26,387 bases of DNA. It comes from Beijerinckiaceae bacterium. Its GTDB lineage: Bacteria > Pseudomonadota > Alphaproteobacteria > Rhizobiales > Beijerinckiaceae. The notes beneath the pieces are model-generated. The model searched no databases. It had not been told where the DNA came from and saw nothing but the letters and a program-made list of their open reading frames with translations. The translations under genes and the position numbers were made by a program. The stretch spans positions 1 to 26,387 of the forward strand of contig CANGOK010000009.1 of assembly GCA_947455285.1 (NCBI GenBank), written 5' to 3'. Below, in pieces: positions 7,536 to 15,422 of this stretch (position 1 is the first letter of the stretch; each line of letters begins with the position of its first letter).

Positions 7536-8615
7536 GTGGGAAAGACCACCGCATTCGTGACCGCGCTATTGATGTCCGTGACATTAGCGATGGGCGAGCC
7601 GGCCTCCGCCGCCGAAAACCCGCTGACATACACAGGCGACGATCGACAACAGATGTTGGTGGAAGGCGCGCGCGCTGAAGGCGAGCTGGTCTTCTATTCC
7701 GCGATGATCGTGAACCAGGCTTTGCGGCCCATATCCGAAGCCTTCATGAAGAAATATCCATTCATCAAGCTGACCTATTGGCGTGCTGAATCGTCGGGCA
7801 TCTTCACCAAACTATCGGCGGAGTCCCGGGCGGGCAAAGTCGTGGCGGACGTTGTCGAGGGCACGGGCGTCGGCGAGTCCGTCATTCAGGCCGGCCTCGC
7901 CCAGCCCTATGTCACGCCTGCGCTCGCCGAAATCCCCAGGGCCTATCACGATCCTAACAATGTATGGACGCCTACCCGGCGCAGCTTTTTCGGCGCGGCC
8001 TATAACACGAAACTGACCCCGCTCGCAGAGGCGCCAAAGACCTATGAGGATCTTCTCGACCCGCGCTGGAAAGCACGCCTTGCATGGCATGCGGGCAGCG
8101 CAAGCGGCGCCGATCTCTTCGTCACCAATCTGCGCAAGACATGGGGCGATGACCACACGCGCGACTATCTGCAAAAACTGGCGGATCAAAAGGTGGCGGG
8201 CCTCAGCGGCTCAAGCGCGCGCGGTCTGGTTGACCGTGTCATCGCTGGCGAGTTCGCCTTCGGCCTGAACATATTCGCCCACCATCCGCTTATCAGTCAG
8301 GCGAAAGGCGCGCCGACAAGCACCGTCTTGATGGATCCGGTCGCTTCCACTGTCGGCACCATGATTGTGCCCAAGGGAATCCGCCATCCCCATGCGGCGA
8401 TGCTGCTCGTCGATTTCATCTTGTCGAGGGAGGGCCAAACGATCCTGGCGCAGGCCGGCTATTTCCCCACGCACAGGGATGTGGAGACACGCGCAGACAT
8501 TGCGCCGATCACCGATGCGCTCGCCCGCCTAAAGGAAAATTTCATCTCGCCGGAAGACCTCATCAAATATACGACGTCTTCCGAAGAGATGCTTATCGCG
8601 ACGATAGGGAAATAA
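7536..8615 (+). CDS. Extracellular solute-binding protein, family 1 (iron/FbpA-like)
   Basis: A 359-residue periplasmic binding protein. The GTG at 7536 is chosen because GGGAGG sits five bases upstream and translation then begins with a clean signal peptide (basic start, hydrophobic core, cleavage near ASA|AEN at about residue 25). The longer open frame upstream has no such features. The mature part has EGARAEGELVFYSAM near the start, KLTYWRAESSGIFTKL and PKTYEDLLDPRWKARLAW, patterns of the Fe(III)/AfuA-FbpA branch of family 1 binding proteins, which also includes 2-aminoethylphosphonate and thiamine binders. No permease or ATPase gene is next to it, so it is an orphan here. The ligand is not determinable by reading. 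Confidence 0.87.
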   Translation: MGKTTAFVTALLMSVTLAMGEPASAAENPLTYTGDDRQQMLVEGARAEGELVFYSAMIVNQALRPISEAFMKKYPFIKLTYWRAESSGIFTKLSAESRAGKVVADVVEGTGVGESVIQAGLAQPYVTPALAEIPRAYHDPNNVWTPTRRSFFGAAYNTKLTPLAEAPKTYEDLLDPRWKARLAWHAGSASGADLFVTNLRKTWGDDHTRDYLQKLADQKVAGLSGSSARGLVDRVIAGEFAFGLNIFAHHPLISQAKGAPTSTVLMDPVASTVGTMIVPKGIRHPHAAMLLVDFILSREGQTILAQAGYFPTHRDVETRADIAPITDALARLKENFISPEDLIKYTTSSEEMLIATIGK

Positions 8616-8630
8616 ACATCGCCGGTGTGG

Positions 8631-8651
8631 CGGGGGGCTTTACGCCCCCTG
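8631..8651. terminator. GC-rich hairpin between convergent genes
   Basis: Arms GGGGGC (8633-8638) and GCCCCC (8644-8649) with a TTTAC loop, extendable by one G-T and one C-G pair. It lies between the stop of the solute-binding protein gene (8615) and the stop of the minus-strand propeller-cytochrome gene (8659). No clean T-run follows, so termination is probable from position rather than proven by sequence. Confidence 0.42.
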
Positions 8652-8658
8652 CCCGTTC

Positions 8659-10518
8659 TTATTTCGCTGCCGCTTTCAGTTTCGCAATGTCGGCCTCGCT
8701 ACGAGGCGACATGACGGCGATCTTGCGGAGCCGCGAATAGGGAATGACGACTTGCATCGGTTGCCCTTCCTTCTCAAGGACCGAGATGTAGCGCGTTTCC
8801 GTGCCGCGCGATGGCAGGTCGTAGAAGGTCCACTTGCCCGCAGCCGGATCATATTTCGTCACCTGATCCGTCGCCCACAGGTTGGTCCATGCCGCATGGC
8901 TATTGTCGACCGCCACATGATAGGGCTGCTGGGTTTCAGGCTTTGGCAGATCGATCAGCTTGACCTCTGAGGTCTTGGTGTCGATCCGCGCATAATTGCC
9001 GCCAAAGGAATTTGCGACCCACAGGACATCGGCGTTCTTGTCAGTGCCCATGCGCCGCGGCCCCTGCGCCCAAGGGAATGGCGAGTTGAAGTCGACTGGC
9101 TTGTAGGTCTTGAAATATTCCTTGTCGTCCTCACTAAGCCATTGGGTTTCCTTGGCGTCCTGCGGCAGTTTCAGCTCTGCCGTTTTGCCAGTGGAGACAT
9201 CGCCCTTCTCAATGAAGTCTTGCGACATGCCGGCCCACCAGCCATTGCCATCACGGTCAGAGGCGACGCCATAGACATTGATGGTGCCGTTTGCGTTCTT
9301 GTAGGTCACGGATTTGAATTCGGTGAATTTCTCCGCCACCGGGTCGAACCGCAGCGCGCCGTCGGGGCTCGTCACCCAGATCTGTCCCTTGCCGTCAAAA
9401 TCAAGCGATCCCGCGGTAAAGGACATGGATTCCGGCGGCACATATTTCGACAGCGACTGCGTTTTCGGGTCGATCTTCACGAGACCCTGCCGCAGGCCAC
9501 GCGCCGCCGAGGGGCGGGAGTTGAACCACAAATAACCCTGTGCATCGCGAATGATGCCATGCGAATTGCTAGCGTAGCCGTTGGGCTCCTTCATGGTGAA
9601 GACCTTCGTCTCCCCGGTCTTAGCATCCGTGCGGGCGACGGTCTCCGTATGGGTGGGCAGGGCCTGCGTCCACCAGATGTTGCCATCAAGATCGAGCTGG
9701 GCGTCATGCACGCCATTGGCGCGGTTCATGCCCGAAGGCGTTCCCTGCGACCAGTCCGAGCCATTGTGCGGCAGATATTTATAAGGCAGGCCGGAGTCCT
9801 CGGGCAGCGGCACGTCATATTCGCGGAACACGACGCGTGCGGCCTCCCCCGAGGGGCGCGGGCGCAGGTTGAATTTCATCGAGCTTTCGCCGGGTCCGCG
9901 CGCCTTCGCCAGATAGGCGGCGAGCTCTTTCTGGTATCGCTCGATATTGCCGTTGAGTTCGCGCTCGGGCACATGAACGCCGAGCACATTCACCTGTTTC
10001 ATCAGGTTGAGCACTGCGAACCAGCCGGCTTCATCAAACTTGTGCTGCAGGGGATAGCTGGCCGTATGGCAGCCGGTGCAGTTCTTACGAATGACATTCT
10101 TGAGGCGCTTATCTTCCGGCGTCGCGTCCGGCAGAGCAGCCAGCAATTCATCGCCGGGCAGCTGCCGCACCCAGTCGGCGAGCGGCTTCATGTCGAAATT
10201 CTGCGCCTTGTTGGCTGACAGATCGACGGCGGCCTTCGCCGTTTCGAAGGTCAGCGCCTGCGCCCAGACACTGTATTTGCCTTGGGGAAGCGGCGGAAAG
10301 ATGTAATCCCCCGCATCATCCGTAAAGACGGAGGTCGTGATGGTGGAACCTTCGGCCTTCGCAGAAACGGTGACGCCGCCCATTTTCTCTCCGTTGGGCG
10401 ATTTGATCGCGCCCGAGAGCATGGAATCGGCGGCGAAAGCGCCTGATGGCGCCAAAAGAACCGAGCTGAAGGTGGTGGCCAGCGCCGTGGTGCGCGTGAG
10501 GAATTGAACAAGCGTCAT
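8659..10518 (-). CDS. Exported fusion: carboxypeptidase-regulatory-like domain, cytochrome c site, Vgb-like beta-propeller
   Basis: A 619-residue exported protein. Order of parts: signal peptide (about 1-29, ending AFA); a small beta-sandwich of the carboxypeptidase regulatory-like type (about 33-110, LSGAIKSPNGEKMGGVTVSA and DDAGDYIFPPLPQGKYSV); one haem c site NCTGCH (Cys147, Cys150, His151); then a long propeller from about residue 240 with repeats such as HDAQLDLDGNIWWTQA, HGIIRDAQGYLWF and LDFDGKGQIWVTSPDGALRFDP, typical of virginiamycin B lyase-like/SMP-30-like propellers. The start follows AGGAGG by five bases. The stop of a small cytochrome c gene lies 12 bases upstream, so the two are co-transcribed. 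A periplasmic redox enzyme or electron donor is likely; the substrate is unknown, and antibiotic lyase activity should not be assumed. Confidence 0.85.
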   Translation of the reverse strand: MTLVQFLTRTTALATTFSSVLLAPSGAFAADSMLSGAIKSPNGEKMGGVTVSAKAEGSTITTSVFTDDAGDYIFPPLPQGKYSVWAQALTFETAKAAVDLSANKAQNFDMKPLADWVRQLPGDELLAALPDATPEDKRLKNVIRKNCTGCHTASYPLQHKFDEAGWFAVLNLMKQVNVLGVHVPERELNGNIERYQKELAAYLAKARGPGESSMKFNLRPRPSGEAARVVFREYDVPLPEDSGLPYKYLPHNGSDWSQGTPSGMNRANGVHDAQLDLDGNIWWTQALPTHTETVARTDAKTGETKVFTMKEPNGYASNSHGIIRDAQGYLWFNSRPSAARGLRQGLVKIDPKTQSLSKYVPPESMSFTAGSLDFDGKGQIWVTSPDGALRFDPVAEKFTEFKSVTYKNANGTINVYGVASDRDGNGWWAGMSQDFIEKGDVSTGKTAELKLPQDAKETQWLSEDDKEYFKTYKPVDFNSPFPWAQGPRRMGTDKNADVLWVANSFGGNYARIDTKTSEVKLIDLPKPETQQPYHVAVDNSHAAWTNLWATDQVTKYDPAAGKWTFYDLPSRGTETRYISVLEKEGQPMQVVIPYSRLRKIAVMSPRSEADIAKLKAAAK

Positions 10519-10530
10519 GTGAACCTCCTG

Positions 10531-10923
10531 TCAGCGAGCGGTTTGGGCGGGGGCGCCGGCGGGCGCAGGACGCGCGGGAGGCGGCGGAGGCGGCGGCAGG
10601 AGCTTCAGATATTCGACCACGGCGTCGATCTGCGCAGCCGTGTAATTGTATTTGAACCCGGGCATGTTGGGCGAGCCATTGGCGATCTGCGTCTTCGCCT
10701 GCGCCTCTAGCTGCCCCTCGACGGTCAGTTTCGAAAGCTGCGGGCCAAAAAGCGGCGCGGTGATGAGCGGCTTTGTATGGCAAACGCCACAGGATTGGCT
10801 GAAAAGCTGCCGACCTTCGGCCTGAACCGGGTTAAGTTCCGCAGGCCCATAGGCGGACTCTTCGGCCGCCTGGGCGCAAAAAACGCCCGCAAAAAATATG
10901 GCTCCCGCCAAAGCAATTCGCAT
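10531..10923 (-). CDS. Small periplasmic c-type cytochrome with polyproline tail
   Basis: A 130-residue protein with a signal peptide (about 1-19, ending AQA), haem c motif CGVCH (residues 45-49) and a likely axial methionine in SPNMPGF (Met87), so a class I monohaem cytochrome c. A final amphipathic helix AAQIDAVVEYLKLL is followed by seven consecutive prolines and an Ala/Pro-rich tail, which is unusual and may be a flexible linker or docking segment. The ATG has GGGAGG five bases upstream. It is the first gene of a two-gene unit with the propeller-cytochrome fusion and probably carries electrons from it to the respiratory chain; that role is inferred from position. No other redox partner lies in the neighbourhood. 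Confidence 0.9.
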   Translation of the reverse strand: MRIALAGAIFFAGVFCAQAAEESAYGPAELNPVQAEGRQLFSQSCGVCHTKPLITAPLFGPQLSKLTVEGQLEAQAKTQIANGSPNMPGFKYNYTAAQIDAVVEYLKLLPPPPPPPARPAPAGAPAQTAR

Positions 10924-11079
10924 CGTCGCCTCCCAATCATTCGTTGCGGTCAGCTCCGGGCCGACTCTTCAACGGGGCGCATTCACCCCGCAATAATCTG
11001 CCCTGAGCCGCGTCAAATGACAATGCCGTGCATCTGGCGTGAGCGCAGTTTGACGAAGGTTGGCTAGCGGAAGCCCTGA

Positions 11080-11190
11080 TTGCATTATTTTTAAATGTAT
11101 TTAAATTTAAATACACTTAAATAAATTTATATTCATTAATATGAATTTGATTTATATCAAATAATTTAATATCCATTCTTATAATTGGAG
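11080..11190. promoter_or_regulatory. AT-rich island with three inverted repeats, probable operator region
   Basis: This stretch is overwhelmingly A/T in an otherwise GC-rich window. It holds a perfect 20-bp palindrome, TGTATTTAAATTTAAATACA (11096-11115), which extends to 32 bp with one mismatched pair (11090-11121). Two more follow: ATTCAT-TAAT-ATGAAT (11131-11146) and ATTTGAT-TTAT-ATCAAAT (11145-11162). TATCAAATAATTT (11155-11167) is one base off the IHF consensus. It lies between the divergent cytochrome gene and the small gene at 11203, so it could control either or both. A TATAAT at 11180-11185 is too close to the ATG to be convincing as a -10. Confidence 0.6.
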
Positions 11191-11202
11191 ATAATTGCGA
11201 AA

Positions 11203-11523
11203 ATGGCGATGCGTGGAAGACCCAAGGCGCCCGGCATGGTGCAGATCTGTTTTCGGGTTCCGTCAGATGTCGCTGATTTCGTTCGGGAAATGTCGACGCT
11301 CAATGACCGCCAGCCCGGCGCTGAGCTCGCCCGCATGCTCCGCCCCCTAATGGAGGTGGAGAAGAAGCGCCGCGCCTGGGAACAGCAGCAGGCGCCTATC
11401 CGGCGACCAGAGCCCTCCGAAAGCCAGCCTGCGAAACGGATCGCGAAAAAGGCAAAAACAGAGCCGACGCCCATTGATCACGTCGCAGAACCCGACCTAT
11501 TTGGCCCGGTTGGGGAAGATTAG
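11203..11523 (+). CDS. Small putative ribbon-helix-helix DNA-binding protein
   Basis: A 106-residue protein I do not recognise as a named family. Its layout fits a ribbon-helix-helix fold: a basic start MAMRGRPKAPG, a short strand VQICFRVP (about 13-20), helix SDVADFVREMSTL (21-33), then helix PGAELARMLRPLMEVEKKRRAWEQQQ (38-63). The remaining 43 residues are rich in Pro, Lys and Glu and look disordered. The ATG at 11203 is used because GGAG at 11187-11190 is the only Shine-Dalgarno-like sequence; spacing of 12 is long, ATG 11209 is an alternative, and a TTG start at 11185 would overlap that site. The gene is normal in GC while its upstream region is extremely AT-rich. An autoregulator of the preceding inverted repeats is plausible but inferred. 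Confidence 0.6.
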   Translation: MAMRGRPKAPGMVQICFRVPSDVADFVREMSTLNDRQPGAELARMLRPLMEVEKKRRAWEQQQAPIRRPEPSESQPAKRIAKKAKTEPTPIDHVAEPDLFGPVGED

Positions 11524-11606
11524 CCCGCGCCTCAAGGCTAACGCCGCCCCTTGCCTCCCCCGCAAATCGCCTCCATCCTGCGGCGACAACAATCCGGGAG
11601 GAGACC

Positions 11607-12623
11607 ATGCTGACCAAACGCGCGCTCATCTGCGCCGCCGCCGCCCTGCCGCTGCTGGCCGCCGCCCCCGCCATCGCCATCGAGGCCGCCTGCGACGGCT
11701 ATACGCCTGCGGTGATTGGCGGCCCAACGCCTGCGGCGGACTCAGACACCGTGGCGATCCGCTGGCTCGCCAACGCCAATTATGAATTCGCCTACAAGGG
11801 CAAGGTCTATCTCTTCGACACCTATTTCAATCGCAAGGCGCGCAGCCACAATGTGGGCTTCAAGGCCGAACAGGTGAACCGAGCGGACGCGGTCTTCGTC
11901 TCCCACGCCCATTTCGACCATATCTCCGACGTCAGCCCAGTGGCGAAGCAGACCAAGGCGCCCATCGTCGGCTCCCAGATCACCGTCGATGAAGCCATCC
12001 GCCTTGGCGTCCCCAAGGAACAGACCGTCGTGGCGAAGGATGGCGACCAGCTCAAATTCGGCGACGCCACCATCGACGTGGCGCTCGCCCGCCACAGCAC
12101 CATTCAGGACGGACTGCAGGCCGCGCTGGGGCAGGTCTATGCGGTCGATACCCGCCCTGACACCCCTGAGGAAAAGACCCTCACCGCCTATGTGCGCTCG
12201 CTCGGCAGCAATGATCCCGCCATCATCGACAAGGGCACGCTCGCCTTCGCCATCACCTTCCCCGGCGGCTGGAAGGCGGTGATGGTCGGCAGCGCGGGGC
12301 CAGTCACCGAGGGCGATCGGGAGCTAGCCAAGAGGATCGGCCCGGTTGACCTCGCCATCGTCGCCTATCAGCCCCATGCGGTCGCGGAGCGGCAGATCGC
12401 GGACACTTGGCCTCTGATCGAGCTCTTCAAGCCGAAGCTCTTCCTGCCCGCCCATCATGACGCCAGCTTCGGCACATGGCTCGACCTAGGTCTTGAGCCC
12501 CTGTTCCTGAAACTGCGCGAAGAAATGCCGGGCGTGAAGTTCCTCGCGCCGCTCTATCGCTCCCCCATCTGCATCGCGACCACCGGCGCGCAGAAGGGCG
12601 AGGTCACATCCTTCAAATACTGA
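11607..12623 (+). CDS. Exported metallo-beta-lactamase-fold hydrolase
   Basis: A 338-residue protein with a signal peptide (about 1-24, AAAPAIA). The metal-binding motif is HAHFDH at about residues 100-105, with a further ARHST histidine near 163 and PAHHD near the C-terminus as candidate remaining ligands. The pattern IRWLANANYEFAYKGKVYLFDTYF places it near the UlaG-like/Lactamase_B_2 branch rather than true beta-lactamases. The ATG follows GGGAGGAG by five bases. It acts in the periplasm, presumably hydrolysing a phosphodiester, lactone or similar bond with a two-metal centre; substrate unknown. An exported Ntn amidohydrolase lies 85 bases downstream on the same strand, so the two might be expressed together. 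Confidence 0.87.
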   Translation: MLTKRALICAAAALPLLAAAPAIAIEAACDGYTPAVIGGPTPAADSDTVAIRWLANANYEFAYKGKVYLFDTYFNRKARSHNVGFKAEQVNRADAVFVSHAHFDHISDVSPVAKQTKAPIVGSQITVDEAIRLGVPKEQTVVAKDGDQLKFGDATIDVALARHSTIQDGLQAALGQVYAVDTRPDTPEEKTLTAYVRSLGSNDPAIIDKGTLAFAITFPGGWKAVMVGSAGPVTEGDRELAKRIGPVDLAIVAYQPHAVAERQIADTWPLIELFKPKLFLPAHHDASFGTWLDLGLEPLFLKLREEMPGVKFLAPLYRSPICIATTGAQKGEVTSFKY

Positions 12624-12708
12624 CGCAAGCCTACCGCTTCAGGCCAAGGCGGTTGCCGGGCGCCCAAGACCGCTACATCTCCCGACTCCACTCGCAATGG
12701 AGCCGGGA

Positions 12709-13809
12709 ATGCGCGCCAGAATGAATGTCAAAACCTTGCTTGCCACCGCCATGGCCGCCGCCTTGGCGGCGCAGCCGGTCCTCGCCTGCACGGGCATCAT
12801 GCTGAAAGCGACCGATGGGTCGCTGGTGCATGGGCGCACCGTTGAATTCGGCATCACAATTGAAAGCTCGATCGCAGCCGTTCCCCGTGGGCAGGCCTTC
12901 ACCGGCAAGACGCCCAATGGCGATGGCATGAAATACAACGCCAAATACGCCGCCGTCGGCGCGGTCGCTTTCAAGGACATCAAGATCCTTGACGGGATGA
13001 ACGAGACGGGGCTTGCCGTCGGCGCGTTCTATTTCCCGACCTTCGCGAAATATGCAGCGCTCACGCCGCAAAATCAGAACAAGGGCCTGTCGCCCGCCGA
13101 TTTCCCGAACTGGATTTTGACCCAATTCGGCTCAGTCGATGAGGTTCGCCGCGCGGTTGAAGCTGGAGAGGCCATTGTCGCTCCGACGGTTCTCGACGGT
13201 TGGGGCTCCGAAGCGCCCCCATTCCATTATGTCGTCTACGACAAACAAGGCGCCAGCATCGTCATCGAGCCCATCGAAGGCCGTCTCGTCATTCATGACA
13301 ATCCGCTCGGCGTGATGACGAATTCGCCCAATTTCGACTGGCACATGACCAATCTGCGCAATTACATTTCACTGAGCCCGAACAATGCCGAACCCGTGAA
13401 GATCGCGGGCCAGACCTTCAGCCCACTGGGTCAGGGAAGCGGCCTCTTCGGCTTGCCCGGCGACTTCACGCCGCCATCTCGCTTTGTCCGTGCGGCGATT
13501 TTCACGGCGACGGCCACGCCATCGAAAGACGTTCAAACCGGCATTGATCAGGTCTTCCACATCCTGAACAATTTCGACATCCCGCTCGGCGCCTCTCGCG
13601 ACGTCAGCGATGGCGCGATTAATGCCGACTACACGATGCTGACCACGGCGCGTGATCCGCAGAACCTCCGCTACTATTACAAATCCTATGAGGATCAGAC
13701 CATCCGCATGGTCGACCTCAAGCAGATGGATCTCAACGCCAAGGGCGTGAAGCTGGTCAGCACAAAAGGCCCGCAGCCCATCGCGGACATGACGAGCCAG
13801 GTCAAATAG
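12709..13809 (+). CDS. Exported linear amide C-N hydrolase (choloylglycine hydrolase/penicillin V acylase family)
   Basis: A 366-residue Ntn-hydrolase of the cholylglycine hydrolase family (peptidase family C59). After the signal peptide, cleavage at LA|CTGIML exposes Cys27, the N-terminal nucleophile; the next residues GSLVHGRTVEFG match the conserved HGR-E/D-F block, whose Arg is catalytic. Downstream NDNPLGVMTNSPNFDWHMTNLRNY carries the conserved Asn and the TNSP block. Starts at 12697 and 12721 are possible, but GGAG at 12699-12702 is six bases from the ATG at 12709. Family members cleave bile-salt amides, penicillin V or acyl-homoserine lactones; in a Gram-negative soil or water bacterium the last is a reasonable guess but not shown. 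The gene is intact. Confidence 0.9.
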   Translation: MRARMNVKTLLATAMAAALAAQPVLACTGIMLKATDGSLVHGRTVEFGITIESSIAAVPRGQAFTGKTPNGDGMKYNAKYAAVGAVAFKDIKILDGMNETGLAVGAFYFPTFAKYAALTPQNQNKGLSPADFPNWILTQFGSVDEVRRAVEAGEAIVAPTVLDGWGSEAPPFHYVVYDKQGASIVIEPIEGRLVIHDNPLGVMTNSPNFDWHMTNLRNYISLSPNNAEPVKIAGQTFSPLGQGSGLFGLPGDFTPPSRFVRAAIFTATATPSKDVQTGIDQVFHILNNFDIPLGASRDVSDGAINADYTMLTTARDPQNLRYYYKSYEDQTIRMVDLKQMDLNAKGVKLVSTKGPQPIADMTSQVK

Positions 13810-13832
13810 CGCCCCCATCGCTCGGGCCTCAA

Positions 13833-13863
13833 GCCATCTGGGACCGTCATGGCCCCAGATGGC
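13833..13863 (+). terminator. 10-bp hairpin after the Ntn hydrolase gene
   Basis: Arms GCCATCTGGG (13833-13842) and CCCAGATGGC (13854-13863) pair perfectly around an 11-base loop. The hairpin starts 24 bases after the stop at 13809. No U-run follows, so this may be a Rho-assisted terminator or an mRNA-end stabiliser before the GMP/PMI gene. Confidence 0.4.
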
Positions 13864-13924
13864 GGAGTTTCGCGTTCAAGGCCCATCTGCTAGGGTGGGG
13901 CAAGTTGATCTGCTGTGAGGCCAG

Positions 13925-15337
13925 ATGCAAAAAATTCTTCCAATCATCATGTGCGGCGGCTCGGGAACACGCATGTGGCCGGAGTCCCGCGAGAGCCTGC
14001 CCAAGCAATTCATCCCCCTTCTGGATACGCTTTCGACCTTCCAGCGCACGGTCCTTTGCCTCGCCGCGCCCATTTTTGAGCGCCCGATCATCCTGACCAA
14101 CAAGGAATATCGCTTCCTTGTCGCCGAGCAATTGGCGCAAATCAGCATGGAAGCCGAAATCGTTCTGGAGCCCATCCGCAGGGATTCCGCCGCCGCGGTG
14201 GCCGTCGCAGCCGAGCTTGCGCTTCAGCGCGGGCCCCAAACGGTGGTTGGCGTATTCGCGGCTGACCATATGGTTCGCAAACCAGAAGCCCTCGTCGCCC
14301 TTTGCGAAGACGGGGCGCAGGCGGCCGCTGACGGCCATATCGTCACTCTCGGCGTCAAACCCGATTATCCCGCGACCGGATACGGCTATATTCAGCCTGG
14401 CGAAACGCTTGAGACGATTTCGAGCGTTCTGCGCGTCCGCGCCTTCGTGGAAAAGCCGACCGCGGAAAAAGCCAAGTCCTATCTCGCCGAAGGCTATCTC
14501 TGGAATTCCGGCAATTTCCTCTTCCGCGCAGATGTCATGCGCGATGAATTGGTCGCTTTCCAGCCGCTCATCGCCGAGGCAGCCGCCCGCGCCGTCGCGG
14601 ATTCGAAGCTCGATCTGCAATTCCGGGTTCTCGAGCTAGAAGCGCTCACCGCCGCGCCCAAAACCTCTATCGACTATGCGGTGATGGAGCATACCCGCCG
14701 CGCCGTCGTCCTGCCCGCCGACATCGGCTGGTCGGATGTCGGCACATGGTCGACGGTGAAGGACCTCTCGCCGCAGGATGAGTCCGGCAATTGCATCCAT
14801 GGCGACGGCGTCATCATGGGCGCGACCAACGTGATGGTGCGCTCGCCTGAGCGGCTGACAGCGGTGGTTGGCGTGAGCGACGTGATCGTCGTGACGACAC
14901 AGGACGCCACGCTCGTCCTGAGCGCCGCGCAGGCTGACAAGGTCAAGGATCTCGTCGCCGAACTGAACGCGCGCGGACGCAAGGAAACCATCGAGCACAA
15001 GCGCGTCTATCGGCCCTGGGGCTATTACCAGTCGATCGACATGGGCGAACGGCATCAGGTCAAGCGCATCGTCGTTCGCCCCAACGGCCGCCTGTCGTCG
15101 CAAAAGCACTTCCACAGGGCGGAGCACTGGGTCGTGGTGCGTGGCAGCGCGGAAGTCACGATCAATGACGAGGTGAAATCGCTGCACGAGAACGAGTCGA
15201 TCTTCCTGCCCATGGGGTCGGTTCACCGCCTCACCAATCCCGGCAAGATCGATCTGGAGCTGATCGAGGTCCAGACGGGCTCCTATCTCGGCGAAGACGA
15301 CATCGTCCGCTTCGACGACGTCTACAACAGGGTCTGA
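13925..15337 (+). CDS. Mannose-1-phosphate guanylyltransferase / mannose-6-phosphate isomerase
   Basis: A 470-residue bifunctional enzyme of the AlgA/XanB/ManC type. The N-terminal nucleotidyltransferase domain has GGSGTRMWPESRESLPKQF (residues 11-29), the GTP-binding signature and the conserved Lys, then AFVEKPT. The C-terminal cupin-like type II phosphomannose isomerase domain (from about residue 355) has RPWGYYQSI, QKHFHRAEHWVVVRG (metal His residues) and IFLPMGSVHRLTNPG. The length is that of the bifunctional family. It makes GDP-mannose from fructose-6-phosphate via mannose-6- and mannose-1-phosphate (a phosphomannomutase is needed from elsewhere), feeding exopolysaccharide or LPS synthesis. 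No other sugar-nucleotide gene is next to it. GTGAGG lies seven bases before the ATG. I leave the symbol open between algA and manC/xanB. Confidence 0.95.
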   Translation: MQKILPIIMCGGSGTRMWPESRESLPKQFIPLLDTLSTFQRTVLCLAAPIFERPIILTNKEYRFLVAEQLAQISMEAEIVLEPIRRDSAAAVAVAAELALQRGPQTVVGVFAADHMVRKPEALVALCEDGAQAAADGHIVTLGVKPDYPATGYGYIQPGETLETISSVLRVRAFVEKPTAEKAKSYLAEGYLWNSGNFLFRADVMRDELVAFQPLIAEAAARAVADSKLDLQFRVLELEALTAAPKTSIDYAVMEHTRRAVVLPADIGWSDVGTWSTVKDLSPQDESGNCIHGDGVIMGATNVMVRSPERLTAVVGVSDVIVVTTQDATLVLSAAQADKVKDLVAELNARGRKETIEHKRVYRPWGYYQSIDMGERHQVKRIVVRPNGRLSSQKHFHRAEHWVVVRGSAEVTINDEVKSLHENESIFLPMGSVHRLTNPGKIDLELIEVQTGSYLGEDDIVRFDDVYNRV

Positions 15338-15422
15338 GGCCAAGCGGGGGCCCGACGAGGGCATTTCCGCACGGGCGGCGCCGTGGTAGAGAGCCCCGGC
15401 AGCACCGCCCGAAGGAACCCTG

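Noticed and set aside
9142..10218. 358-residue open frame antisense to the propeller-cytochrome gene
   Set aside because: Same reason: no domain, and the opposite strand has a signal peptide, haem motif and propeller repeats.
8659..10518. Streptogramin B resistance gene
   Set aside because: Only the propeller fold resembles Vgb; the extra domains and haem site point to a redox role and there is no evidence of antibiotic lyase activity.
11180..11185. TATAAT as -10 box of the small RHH-like gene
   Set aside because: It is only about 18 bases from the start codon, overlaps the ribosome site region and sits in AT-rich DNA where such hexamers are expected by chance.
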